Positions 8,915-18,250 of a stretch of 64,000 nt of DNA are shown piece by piece. A program made the translations under genes and the position numbers. Numbering within the stretch: position 1 is the first letter of the stretch; each line of letters starts with the position of its first letter. A model generated the notes under the pieces. That model made no database searches. It was not told the origin of the DNA and was given only the letters and a program-made list of their open reading frames with translations. Location of the stretch: NCBI GenBank assembly GCA_014240065.1, contig JAAZXR010000009.1, forward strand, positions 27,672 to 91,671, written 5' to 3'. This DNA is from Myxococcales bacterium (GTDB taxonomy: Bacteria; Myxococcota_A; Polyangia; Nannocystales; Nannocystaceae).

Positions 8915-9826
8915 TCAGCGCTCAAGGAGCTTATGGAGGTTGCGTCGCTCCCACCGCAGCGACACCTCATAGTGCTGGTAGGTGCGCTCGTGCTCGCGAA
9001 ACGCCGGCGTGTGATAGACGCGGCGGCCCCCCACGATCGGCATCTCGTGCATGGAGTGCAGCATCTCGTGGAAGACGATGAATTTGACGAAGAACGCCGG
9101 CACGTCGCTCGCGTCGAGCACCGGGTGGATTCGAATCAGCTGATCTTCGAGGGTGTAGCTGCCCAAGCGAATGGACTCTCGCGCCCTCCGGCGGCGACCT
9201 CGCTGGCCCCACGTGATCTGCACGTCGACCTCGTCATTGAAGTACTTGGCGTTAAGTTCGTCGTAGATCTGGCGCAGATTGAAGAACCGCCCCTCCACGT
9301 CGATCTGATGTTGATCCGTGATGGACCGCGTGCGCACGCGGTCGTCGTTGTCGTCGATGAACCTCCGCAGCACCTGGGATGCGTCTGGGCACTGCGCCTG
9401 CGCGTAACGGGCCACCGCCCGCACCACCGTCGGCGGCGCGCCGATGAACATGTGGTGCATCCGCAGCGACCACGTCGTCTTGCTGCGCTTGATCGACAGC
9501 ATGGTGTGACGGTTGTCCGTCGCCACAACCCGCACCTCGCGGGCGTCAAAATAGGCGCGAAGCCGGCGCTGGAGATCTCGGCGCCCAAGCTCACGTGTGG
9601 TCTCAGAGCGATCCGCCCACGGAGATTCGAGTCCAAGCGACGACCTCGCCGCGGCGTATTCGCCGGTCTCGTCTTGTGCTCGATTCGTGACGATGCCGCC
9701 GACGTCCCCGGCATCAGACGCGCGACGCGCCTCGCTGTGTGAGGCCATCGCCGCCACCGACGGGGGGGTCCTCGACGCTGTTGCTGTCTTCGCTGTCTGC
9801 CGAAATGCTGCCGTGGTCCGTCTCAT
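8915..9826 (-). CDS. SprT-like zinc metallopeptidase domain protein
   Basis: 303 residues. The C-terminal domain shows the SprT-like pattern: L-N-A-K-Y-F-N-D-E-V-x-V-x-I-x-W-G, then IRLGSY, then V-P-A-F-F-V-K-F-I-V-F-H-E-M-L-H-S. The HExxH zinc site is at about residues 253-257, and a further His lies in the downstream segment H-T-P-A-F-R-E-H. Relatives are zinc proteases, including SPRTN/Wss1 enzymes acting on DNA-protein crosslinks, but many bacterial members are uncharacterised. The first 60-90 residues are low-complexity and the true start may be later; ATG codons exist at 9748 and 9826. It faces away from the MoaD-MoaE gene. Confidence 0.78.
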   Translation of the reverse strand: MRRTTAAFRQTAKTATASRTPPSVAAMASHSEARRASDAGDVGGIVTNRAQDETGEYAAARSSLGLESPWADRSETTRELGRRDLQRRLRAYFDAREVRVVATDNRHTMLSIKRSKTTWSLRMHHMFIGAPPTVVRAVARYAQAQCPDASQVLRRFIDDNDDRVRTRSITDQHQIDVEGRFFNLRQIYDELNAKYFNDEVDVQITWGQRGRRRRARESIRLGSYTLEDQLIRIHPVLDASDVPAFFVKFIVFHEMLHSMHEMPIVGGRRVYHTPAFREHERTYQHYEVSLRWERRNLHKLLER

Positions 9827-10041
9827 AGAAAACGTTTTTCTCTATCCAAGTGGTCGGGCGAACGCGTCTCGCTCAGGCGCGCCGAGGAAGCATAGGATCG
9901 GGCGCAGCCCCGCCGAAATTCCCCGCCCGACCCCGCGGGATCCCCAAGGATCTGCGTGAACTTGCGTCGGGAGCAATGATCTGGAAGACCTCACGTTCGC
10001 TCACGTACACTTTAGAACAGCCTGAAGATCTGGCACGGATC

Positions 10042-10767
10042 ATGAGCCCCCGCACCTCACGAAACATTCGACTCTTCGCCGGTCTCAAAGAAGCCGCGGG
10101 CCGCTCCCATATGCCACTAGAATGCCCTGAGGGCGCGACTCCAGCGGATCTCAAGGGATTGGTGGCGGCGGCGTATCCGGAGATCGCGTCCCTCGCCGAT
10201 GCCTGTCGCGTCGCCGTCGGCGGAAAATTTGTCGCCGACGACGCCCCGCTCCCCGCTGAGGGTGAGATCGCGCTGATCCCGCCGGTGTCTGGCGGGCAGG
10301 ACGTGGATCGTGCGCCCCTCGATACAGACGACGACACCGCCAGCGACCGCTCGCGGAGTGCCTGCCTGACCACGCTGGCCTTGGACTCGACGCAGGTCGC
10401 GCGCGAGGTGGCCATGGACACCGCGGGTGCCACCACGACCTTCGTGGGGAACGTTCGAAGTCACTCGCGCGGACTCATCATCACCCACCTCGACTACGAG
10501 GCCTACCGGCCCATGGCCCTGCGGGTCATGCAAGAGATCGTGGACGACATCGAATCGGACGTCGAGGGGGCTCGCGTGGCCATCCACCATCGCCTCGGGC
10601 GCCTCGTGGTGGGCGAGGCCGCCGTGGTCATCGCCGCGAGCGCACCCCACCGAGCCGAGGCCTTCGACGCCTGTCGCCGCGCCATCGAGGCGCTCAAGCG
10701 TGACGTGCCGATCTGGAAGAAGGAGTTCGACGCCCAGGGTGGAAGCTGGATCGGGCAAGGCCCCTAG
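10042..10767 (+). CDS. moaDE: MoaD-MoaE fusion (molybdopterin synthase, both subunits)
   Basis: About 241 residues. Residues 7-85 are a MoaD ubiquitin-like domain (IRLFAGLKEAAG at the start, IPPVSGG at the end). A linker of about 25 residues follows. The rest is MoaE, with R-S-H-S-R-G, L-x-Y-E-A-Y, I-x-H-R-L-G-x-L-x-V-G-E and the conserved V-P-I-W-K-K-E lysines. Together these convert precursor Z (cPMP) to molybdopterin. MoaD works through a C-terminal Gly-Gly thiocarboxylate, and here Gly84-Gly85 is internal, so cleavage after it is expected, as known for mycobacterial MoaX. The start is uncertain: ATG at 9976 is also in frame, but 10042 fits the MoaD fold. Confidence 0.9.
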   Translation: MSPRTSRNIRLFAGLKEAAGRSHMPLECPEGATPADLKGLVAAAYPEIASLADACRVAVGGKFVADDAPLPAEGEIALIPPVSGGQDVDRAPLDTDDDTASDRSRSACLTTLALDSTQVAREVAMDTAGATTTFVGNVRSHSRGLIITHLDYEAYRPMALRVMQEIVDDIESDVEGARVAIHHRLGRLVVGEAAVVIAASAPHRAEAFDACRRAIEALKRDVPIWKKEFDAQGGSWIGQGP

Positions 10768-10845
10768 CCGCCGCCCACCGCGCGATCCTCGAGACTCTCA
10801 CCATCGAGCGCGCAACGTTTTGCAGGCGCGGGCGACTACCCCTAT

Positions 10846-12231
10846 GTGACCGCCCAAGCTCTCCCACCCCCACAAGACCTCCACGAGGGCACGGCGACCC
10901 TCAAACTCCCTCAGCGCGCGCTGCACGAGCCGCTCGTGTTCGAGCTCCTCGGCGAGCGACCGACCCGCTTTCGGTGCCGCGGCACGTGGGTCATCGGAGC
11001 GTCGGCGACGGCCGCGCTGCGGCTCCATGATCCCTTCGTGAGCGGCTCTCATCTTCGATGCACCACCCACAACAACGGCGTGTGGGTGGAAGACCTGCGC
11101 TCAAAAAATGGCACCCGACTCAACGGTATCCAGATCCGCGCGGGCCTCGTCACGCCCGGGATGTGCCTCCACATCGGGAGGCAGCGCCTCCTCCTCTTTC
11201 GTCAGCGCTCCCCGACCTCGGCGCGCCACGCAGACGCTGCCTCACCGCCGACATCCCCGCCCCCCCCGACCCCTGGGGGCATGATTGGACAGAGCAAGGC
11301 CTTCCTCGACGCGATACGACATCTGTCCACCTACGCCACCTTGCCGCAGCCCGTGCTCGTGCTCGGTGAGACAGGTGTGGGGAAGGAGCTCATCGCCCGC
11401 GCGCTGCACGACGATGGACCGCGCGCGAGCGAGCCGTTCGTGGCGCTCAACTGCGCGTCGATCCCCGAACAGCTCGCAGAGAGTGAGCTCTTCGGCCACG
11501 CCAAGGGCGCCTTCACGACGGCCATCAAAAAACACCACGGCGCCTTCGCGCGCGCCGGCGCCGGCACGCTGTTCCTCGATGAAATCGGCGAGCTGCCGCT
11601 CTCGTTGCAGGCCAAGCTCCTGCGCGCGCTCGAGACCCGCGCGTTCGCGCCGGTGGGCGGGGAGACCGCGCAACCGATCGCCGCCCGTATTGTGGCCGCC
11701 ACACATCGTGATCTCCCGACCGCCATCGAGCGCGGAGAGTTCCGGGAAGATCTCTTCCACCGCCTCTCCGTGTTCCAGCTGGAATTGCCGCCATTGCGAC
11801 AGCGCCCAGAGGATATCCCCGCGCTGGTGAGCCACTTCGTCACGCAGACCGAGCGCGAACTTCGCCGACCGATCAATGTGGAGCCTTGCGCGTTCGAAGC
11901 GGCGAGCTCGCACCCGTGGGCGGGGAATATTCGGGCCCTGAGAAACGCGATCCTCCGCGCCGCGGTCCTGGGAGACGGGGTCATCACCGGCGCGGTGCTG
12001 GTACCGCGCGCCGCGCACCAGGTCCAGGAGCCCGAGGGGATCACAGTGCCCCGGGGGGACTACGCCTCCATGAAACGCGCGCTATTGCGTCGTTTGGTGG
12101 AAGAGCACGGCAGCATCCGCAAGGCGGCGGTCGCGATCGGCGTCCCGCGCAGCACGCTCGGCGCGTGGCTGCGCGGATCTGAGGAAGAAGTGCCCGCGTC
12201 AGCCTCTTCTCCGCTTCCATCGAGCCGCTAG
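10846..12231 (+). CDS. FHA domain plus AAA+ sigma-54-type transcription activator
   Basis: 461 residues from GTG. An FHA phosphothreonine-binding domain lies at about residues 45-118 (V-I-G-A-S, S-G-S-H-L-R, L-R-S-K-N-G-T-x-L-N-G). The sigma-54 activator ATPase follows from about 146: Walker A G-E-T-G-V-G-K-E at 174, Walker B F-L-D-E-I-G-E-L-P-L. A short DNA-binding helix-turn-helix (G-S-I-R-K-A-A-V-A-I-G-V-P-R-S-T-L) is at the end. There is no receiver domain, so control is probably through Ser/Thr kinases sensed by FHA, as in myxobacterial regulators. The sigma-54 contact loop reads GAFTTA (221-226), not GAFTGA. It lies about 100 bp upstream of sodB on the same strand; a regulatory link is only possible. 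Confidence 0.93.
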   Translation: MTAQALPPPQDLHEGTATLKLPQRALHEPLVFELLGERPTRFRCRGTWVIGASATAALRLHDPFVSGSHLRCTTHNNGVWVEDLRSKNGTRLNGIQIRAGLVTPGMCLHIGRQRLLLFRQRSPTSARHADAASPPTSPPPPTPGGMIGQSKAFLDAIRHLSTYATLPQPVLVLGETGVGKELIARALHDDGPRASEPFVALNCASIPEQLAESELFGHAKGAFTTAIKKHHGAFARAGAGTLFLDEIGELPLSLQAKLLRALETRAFAPVGGETAQPIAARIVAATHRDLPTAIERGEFREDLFHRLSVFQLELPPLRQRPEDIPALVSHFVTQTERELRRPINVEPCAFEAASSHPWAGNIRALRNAILRAAVLGDGVITGAVLVPRAAHQVQEPEGITVPRGDYASMKRALLRRLVEEHGSIRKAAVAIGVPRSTLGAWLRGSEEEVPASASSPLPSSR

Positions 12232-12331
12232 ATTCGCTATGCCTACGGGCACGGCCGCTCCCGCCCGCGCAATCGCGGCGCGCAACATCGCGGCGCGCAG
12301 TTTCATCCAGCCACAAACAAAGAGAACCGAC

Positions 12332-12919
12332 ATGAGCTTCGAACTTCCCACGCTTCCATACGACAAGGCCGCCCTCGAACCCCACATGAGCGCAGAGACC
12401 TTCGACTACCATCACGGCAAACACCACAACGCCTACGTCAACAAACTGAACGCCATGACCGACGGCTCCGAGTGGGCCGGAAAATCCCTCGACGACATCA
12501 TCGCGGGCGCCGAGGGTGGCCTGTTCAACCAAGCCGCGCAGCACTTCAACCACAGCTTCTTTTGGAAGTGCATGAAGCCGGGTGGCGGCGGCGAGCCCTC
12601 GGGCGCCCTGGCAGATGCCATCAAGCGTGACTTCGGTGGACTCGACGAGTTCAACGCCGCCTTCAGCGCCGCCGCGGCGGGACAGTTCGGCTCCGGCTGG
12701 GCGTGGCTCGTGATGCGGGGCGGCAAGCTGGAGATCATGACCACCGGCAACGCCGACCTGCCCCAAAAGCATGGCGCCACGCCGCTGCTCACGCTCGACG
12801 TGTGGGAGCACGCCTACTACGTGGACTACCGGAACGCGCGTCCCAAGTACATCGAGACCTTCCTCAGCAAGCTCATCAACTGGGACTTCGTCGCCGAGAA
12901 CCTCGGCAACGCCGGCTGA
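12332..12919 (+). CDS. sodB: Superoxide dismutase, iron type
   Basis: 195 residues, the normal Fe-SOD length. Metal ligands are visible: His in H-H-G-K-H-H-N-A-Y, His in F-N-H-S-F-F-W, and Asp/His in L-D-V-W-E-H-A-Y-Y-V-D-Y. The Gln in N-Q-A-A-Q-H-F-N-H, where manganese enzymes have Gly, supports the iron form. It dismutates superoxide in the cytosol. ATG at 12332 is preceded by an AAGAGA purine stretch. An in-frame upstream ATG at 12239 would add a 31-residue tail that is not typical. Confidence 0.96.
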   Translation: MSFELPTLPYDKAALEPHMSAETFDYHHGKHHNAYVNKLNAMTDGSEWAGKSLDDIIAGAEGGLFNQAAQHFNHSFFWKCMKPGGGGEPSGALADAIKRDFGGLDEFNAAFSAAAAGQFGSGWAWLVMRGGKLEIMTTGNADLPQKHGATPLLTLDVWEHAYYVDYRNARPKYIETFLSKLINWDFVAENLGNAG

Positions 12920-12938
12920 TCGCGGAGCACCGATCGAG

Positions 12939-12977
12939 CGCGAAGAGGCGGGGCGGAGACGTCCTGCCTCTTTCGCG
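12939..12977. terminator. Bidirectional hairpin between sodB and the DUF1295 gene
   Basis: Arms CGCGAAGAGGCGGG (12939-12952) and CCTGCCTCTTTCGCG (12963-12977) pair almost fully around a 10-base loop, between the convergent gene ends. There is no T-tract. Its position and strength suggest a transcription terminator for both strands. Confidence 0.7.
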
Positions 12978-13886
12978 TCAACTGGCGCGAGGTGGCCGCA
13001 GCAACACGCGAGATGTCTTCTCCGCGTGGGCGCGCCACCCCTCTCTGCGCGCCGCGTGCCGCTCCTCGATCATCGGGAGGCTGACAAAGACGAACAGGAG
13101 ATTGATGGACAGCGCGCCAACGATCGTCCACCAGCTCCCGGGCGCGGTGAACGCCGCAAATACAAACAGCCCCCACCAAAACGTCATCTCCCCGAAGTAG
13201 TTGGGGTGCCGTGACCACGCCCAAATGCCGGCCTTCAAGATGGCGCCGCGGGGCGGCCGCTGGAGCCGGAAGGCGCGCAGCTGCTGGTCCGCGAGCCCCT
13301 CGCACCCGATGCCGAGAAGCGTGACCGCCGCCGCGAGCGCGTCGCCCCAGCCCAAGGGGGCGGTCGCGGTCAGCGCGGGCCACAGCGCGGCGCTGCCGCC
13401 GAATACGAGCACGGTCGGGAACATGTGAATGCCCGAGAAGCTCACCAGCCAGTAGCGACGGCCGTGCTTGCTCGCCAAGTCCACATAGCGCCAGTCCTCG
13501 TGCGAGAGGCCCGCCCACCCGCGCGTCCAATTCCACGTGAGCCGCGCCCCCCAGAGCCCCACCAGCGCCAGCACCAGCCATTGGCGGTGGGCGTTCCCGG
13601 CGAGCGCCTCCGGCGTCATCATCCACCAACCCACGAGGACCGGCGGCACCACGCTCCAGTAAGGATCGTACACGCTCGAGTTGTTGACGGCGAAGGACAC
13701 GGCGAAGATCACCAGCGTCGCGACCACGTCCGCCACGAGGCCCTGCGCGAGCGGGTGGAGATCTCCTACCAGCGTCAACGAACCCCACGCGGCCAACAGC
13801 GCGCCCATATACGCCAGCAGGACCACGCCAAAACTCCCCACGCGACCGGGTCGAACGCCCCTCACCTGCTGCGACGCCTGCTCCAT
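12978..13886 (-). CDS. DUF1295 / steroid 5-alpha-reductase-like membrane protein
   Basis: 302 residues with about seven hydrophobic segments. The C-terminal third carries the family signature G-I-W-A-W-S-R-H-P-N-Y-F-G-E, followed by W-W-G-L-F-V-F and P-M-I-E-E-R. N-S-S-V-Y-D-P-Y-W-S near residue 70 is also conserved in DUF1295. Relatives include NADPH-dependent reductases and isoprenylcysteine methyltransferase-like folds; the substrate is unknown. The ATG lies opposite the thiC region, about 165 bp from the thiC start. Confidence 0.9.
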   Translation of the reverse strand: MEQASQQVRGVRPGRVGSFGVVLLAYMGALLAAWGSLTLVGDLHPLAQGLVADVVATLVIFAVSFAVNNSSVYDPYWSVVPPVLVGWWMMTPEALAGNAHRQWLVLALVGLWGARLTWNWTRGWAGLSHEDWRYVDLASKHGRRYWLVSFSGIHMFPTVLVFGGSAALWPALTATAPLGWGDALAAAVTLLGIGCEGLADQQLRAFRLQRPPRGAILKAGIWAWSRHPNYFGEMTFWWGLFVFAAFTAPGSWWTIVGALSINLLFVFVSLPMIEERHAARREGWRAHAEKTSRVLLRPPRAS

Positions 13887-14005
13887 ACCTACGTTCTAGC
13901 GGTTTCCTCATCAACCGCAAAGATGCGGCGATGGAGCCGGGCCAGCGCGCGTCCGCTGACGGTCTGCGCGCCACGCCTGTCCCATAGCCGCACAGCAACG
14001 AGTGA

Positions 14006-15730
<1,725 letters not shown>

Positions 15731-15733
15731 CCC

Positions 15734-15751
15734 CGTGGCGCCGACGCCACG
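15734..15751. terminator. Hairpin after thiC
   Basis: Perfect 7-bp stem CGTGGCG/CGCCACG around a four-base loop (ccga), just after the thiC stop and before the convergent transporter gene. There is no T-run, so termination is inferred from position. Confidence 0.55.
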
Positions 15752-15807
15752 CACCCACGGTCACGTTTGCGACGAGAAGACGGGGGAGGCACAGTCGGTA
15801 GGCGGCG

Positions 15808-17169
15808 TCAGATCCCCCAGAACATCCCCACGATGGACGCGGAGAGGCACGAGGCCAGGGCCCCCGCGAGCATGGCCCGCATGCCCAGCTTGGACAAGTC
15901 CGTGAGCCGCTCGGGCGCCATCCCCCCGATACCGCCGAGCTGAATCCCGATGCTCGCGAAGTTCGCGAAGCCGCACAGCGCGAAGGAGGCCATCACCACG
16001 GTCCGCTCCGAGAGCTGCTCTGGGGTGTCGCGGACGATGTCGCCGAGGTGTTGGTAGGCGATAAATTCTGTGAGCGCGAGTTTCTCCCCCAAGAGCTGTC
16101 CCACCAAGCCCACCTCACCCCACGGCACCCCCATCACGGCGGCGATGGGCGCGAACAGCACCGACAACACATCGGAGATCCCGATGGCGCGCGAGCTCAC
16201 CCCCTCGGCGCAGCCGTAGCCGAAGCTCAAGCCCGCGTCTCCGCAATATCTCGCCGGCAGCGCGCCGAGCATCCAGTCGAACATCCACACCATGGCGACC
16301 ATCGCGATCAGCATGGCGGCCACGTTGATGGCGAGCTTGACGCCGTCGGCAGCGCCGATCGCCAGCGCCTCGACGAGGTTGCTCGCGGGCGATTTTGGCA
16401 TCTCGTCGATGTTCCCGGCGGTCGCTGGTTCTCCCGTCTCTGGCACCACCACCTTGGCGAGCGCGAGGGCCCCCGGCGCCGCCATGATCGACGCCATCAC
16501 GAGATGGCCGGCGATGTTGGGCACATCTCGCAAAAACGAGACGTACGCGCCCATGACCCCGCCTGCCACCGTGGCGAACCCGCAGGTCATAATGGCGTTG
16601 AGCTCGGAGCGCGTCATCTTGCCGATGAACGGGCGCACCAAGAGCGGCGCCTCGGTCTGGCCCAAGAAGATATTTCCCGCGGCCGAGAGGCTCTCTGCGC
16701 CCGAGGTGCCGATGGTCCGGACCATGAGCGCCGCGATGACCTTGACCAGCAGCTGCATCACCCCGAGGTAGTACAGCAACGCCGTGAGCGCCGAGAAAAA
16801 GATGATCGTGGGGAGCACCGTGAACGCGATGTTCTGGAGCGGAGCAGAGATCCCCTTCGCCAGCACCATCGCCCCATCCTCGCCCCCAAAATGGTGCGGG
16901 ACAAAGGAGCCGAAGACGAACTCCGCCCCGAGGTTGGAGAAATCCAGGAGCCGGTTCACGCCCGCGTCCACGACGCTATAAAACCACCCGGAGATCGTGG
17001 GGTTCAAGACGAGGAGGCCGAGGGAGGCCTGCAAGCCGATCCCGATCATCACCGGGCGCCAGCGCACGGCCTTCCGGTCGATCGACATGAGCCACGCGAG
17101 CCCCAAGATGGCGAAGATCCCGATGAAGGAGGTGAGGCGGAGGGTGATGGGCGTGGATTCGGCGAGCAT
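15808..17169 (-). CDS. Concentrative nucleoside transporter (CNT/NupC family)
   Basis: 453 residues, rich in membrane segments. Family landmarks are present: N-terminal G-L-L-V-L-N-P segment, the S-A-A-G-N-I-F-L-G-Q-T-E-A-P-L-L-V-R core motif, and M-T-C-G-F-A-T-V-A-G-G-V. The last third has C-G-F-A-N-F-A-S-I-G-I-Q-L-G-G-I-G. These proteins import nucleosides with sodium or protons across the inner membrane. The length is slightly above the bacterial norm because of a loop around residues 295-325. It sits directly downstream of the oxygenase gene on the same strand, with only three bases between them. Confidence 0.95.
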   Translation of the reverse strand: MLAESTPITLRLTSFIGIFAILGLAWLMSIDRKAVRWRPVMIGIGLQASLGLLVLNPTISGWFYSVVDAGVNRLLDFSNLGAEFVFGSFVPHHFGGEDGAMVLAKGISAPLQNIAFTVLPTIIFFSALTALLYYLGVMQLLVKVIAALMVRTIGTSGAESLSAAGNIFLGQTEAPLLVRPFIGKMTRSELNAIMTCGFATVAGGVMGAYVSFLRDVPNIAGHLVMASIMAAPGALALAKVVVPETGEPATAGNIDEMPKSPASNLVEALAIGAADGVKLAINVAAMLIAMVAMVWMFDWMLGALPARYCGDAGLSFGYGCAEGVSSRAIGISDVLSVLFAPIAAVMGVPWGEVGLVGQLLGEKLALTEFIAYQHLGDIVRDTPEQLSERTVVMASFALCGFANFASIGIQLGGIGGMAPERLTDLSKLGMRAMLAGALASCLSASIVGMFWGI

Positions 17170-17172
17170 GAG

Positions 17173-18141
17173 CTAGTCTGTCGTGAGGAGGCCGATCTCT
17201 CGGAGCCGTTCCTCGAGATACTCTTGCGATGTGATCGGGACCGGGAACTGATTCGGACGATCCGCGCCCATGCAGCCTGGGAGCGTCTCAATCGAGAACT
17301 GAGGGTTGAAGTGCAAGAAGTAGGGCATGGAGAACCGGGAGCGGAGGCTCCACGGCTCCGGCGGATTGACCACGCGGTGCGTTGTGGAGACCAGCTCTTT
17401 ATTCGTCAGACGCTGCAACATGTCGCCCACGTTGCAGACGATGGTGTCCTTCAGGGTGGTCACGGGGACCCACCCACCGTCGCGGCTGAGCACCTCGAGA
17501 CCTGGCTCGTGCGACCCCACGAGGAGGGTGATGACGTTGATGTCCTCGTGGGCCGCCGCGCGCACACCCACCTGACCCGAGAGCGGCGGATAGTGCAACG
17601 GCCGCATGATCGTGTCCGCGGCGTCGACCTTGTCGGCGAAGTAGTCCACCGGCAAATCGAGGTGCATGGCGACCAAGGTGAGGAGCTTTTGTCCCGCTCG
17701 CCCCAGCGCCGCGTAGAGGTCGAGCATCGCGGGGCGAAACTCGGGCACCTCCTCCGGCCACGCGTTGGGCAGCATCCCCTCGTAGGCGATGGGCTCGGGG
17801 CCCACGTGCCAAAACTCCTTGAGATCGGCGACGTCCTGATCTTTGGCCTTCTCGATTCCAAAGGCGGTGTAGCCGCGCCCTCCCCCCGATCCGGGGACCT
17901 CGCAGCGCTTCTTCGTCGCCACCGGGAGCTCAAAGACCTGCCGCGTCATCTCGTAGGCGCGGTCCCGAACCTCGTCGCTGATGCCGTGGCCTTGCACACC
18001 CACGAAACCGATCTCGCGAAATGCCTTGCCAAGCTCGCCGCTCAGGCTTCGTCGAGCGTCCTCGCCGCTGTCGAAGCGCTCCAGCGATATCACCGGGATT
18101 CCCACGCTGCCTTCCACGTTCATCATCTCTGCGCGCATCAT
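17173..18141 (-). CDS. 2-oxoglutarate/Fe(II) oxygenase, isopenicillin N synthase family
   Basis: About 323 residues. The N-terminal domain begins I-P-V-I-S-L-E-R-F and has G-F-V-G-V-Q-G-H-G-I. The catalytic domain has the iron ligands H-x-D in A-A-H-E-D-I-N-V and the distal His in T-T-H-R-V-V-N-P. The co-substrate-binding R-x-S is in S-R-F-S-M-P-Y-F. Members oxidise small molecules, amino acids or peptides; the substrate is unknown. The frame is open to 18447, but the conserved fold begins after the ATGs at 18141 and 18123, so I set the start at 18141. It is divergent from the DUF5916 gene and three bases upstream of the nucleoside transporter gene. Confidence 0.9.
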   Translation of the reverse strand: MMRAEMMNVEGSVGIPVISLERFDSGEDARRSLSGELGKAFREIGFVGVQGHGISDEVRDRAYEMTRQVFELPVATKKRCEVPGSGGGRGYTAFGIEKAKDQDVADLKEFWHVGPEPIAYEGMLPNAWPEEVPEFRPAMLDLYAALGRAGQKLLTLVAMHLDLPVDYFADKVDAADTIMRPLHYPPLSGQVGVRAAAHEDINVITLLVGSHEPGLEVLSRDGGWVPVTTLKDTIVCNVGDMLQRLTNKELVSTTHRVVNPPEPWSLRSRFSMPYFLHFNPQFSIETLPGCMGADRPNQFPVPITSQEYLEERLREIGLLTTD

Positions 18142-18250
18142 ACCGAGGTCAACGCCCGCCGGCAGTACCATCCACGTCAATGCGGAAGATCCGCGATGAG
18201 TTTGCGCCCAGACTGGCCGGACGGGCGTTCGCCCGCTAGTCTCCCGCGCG

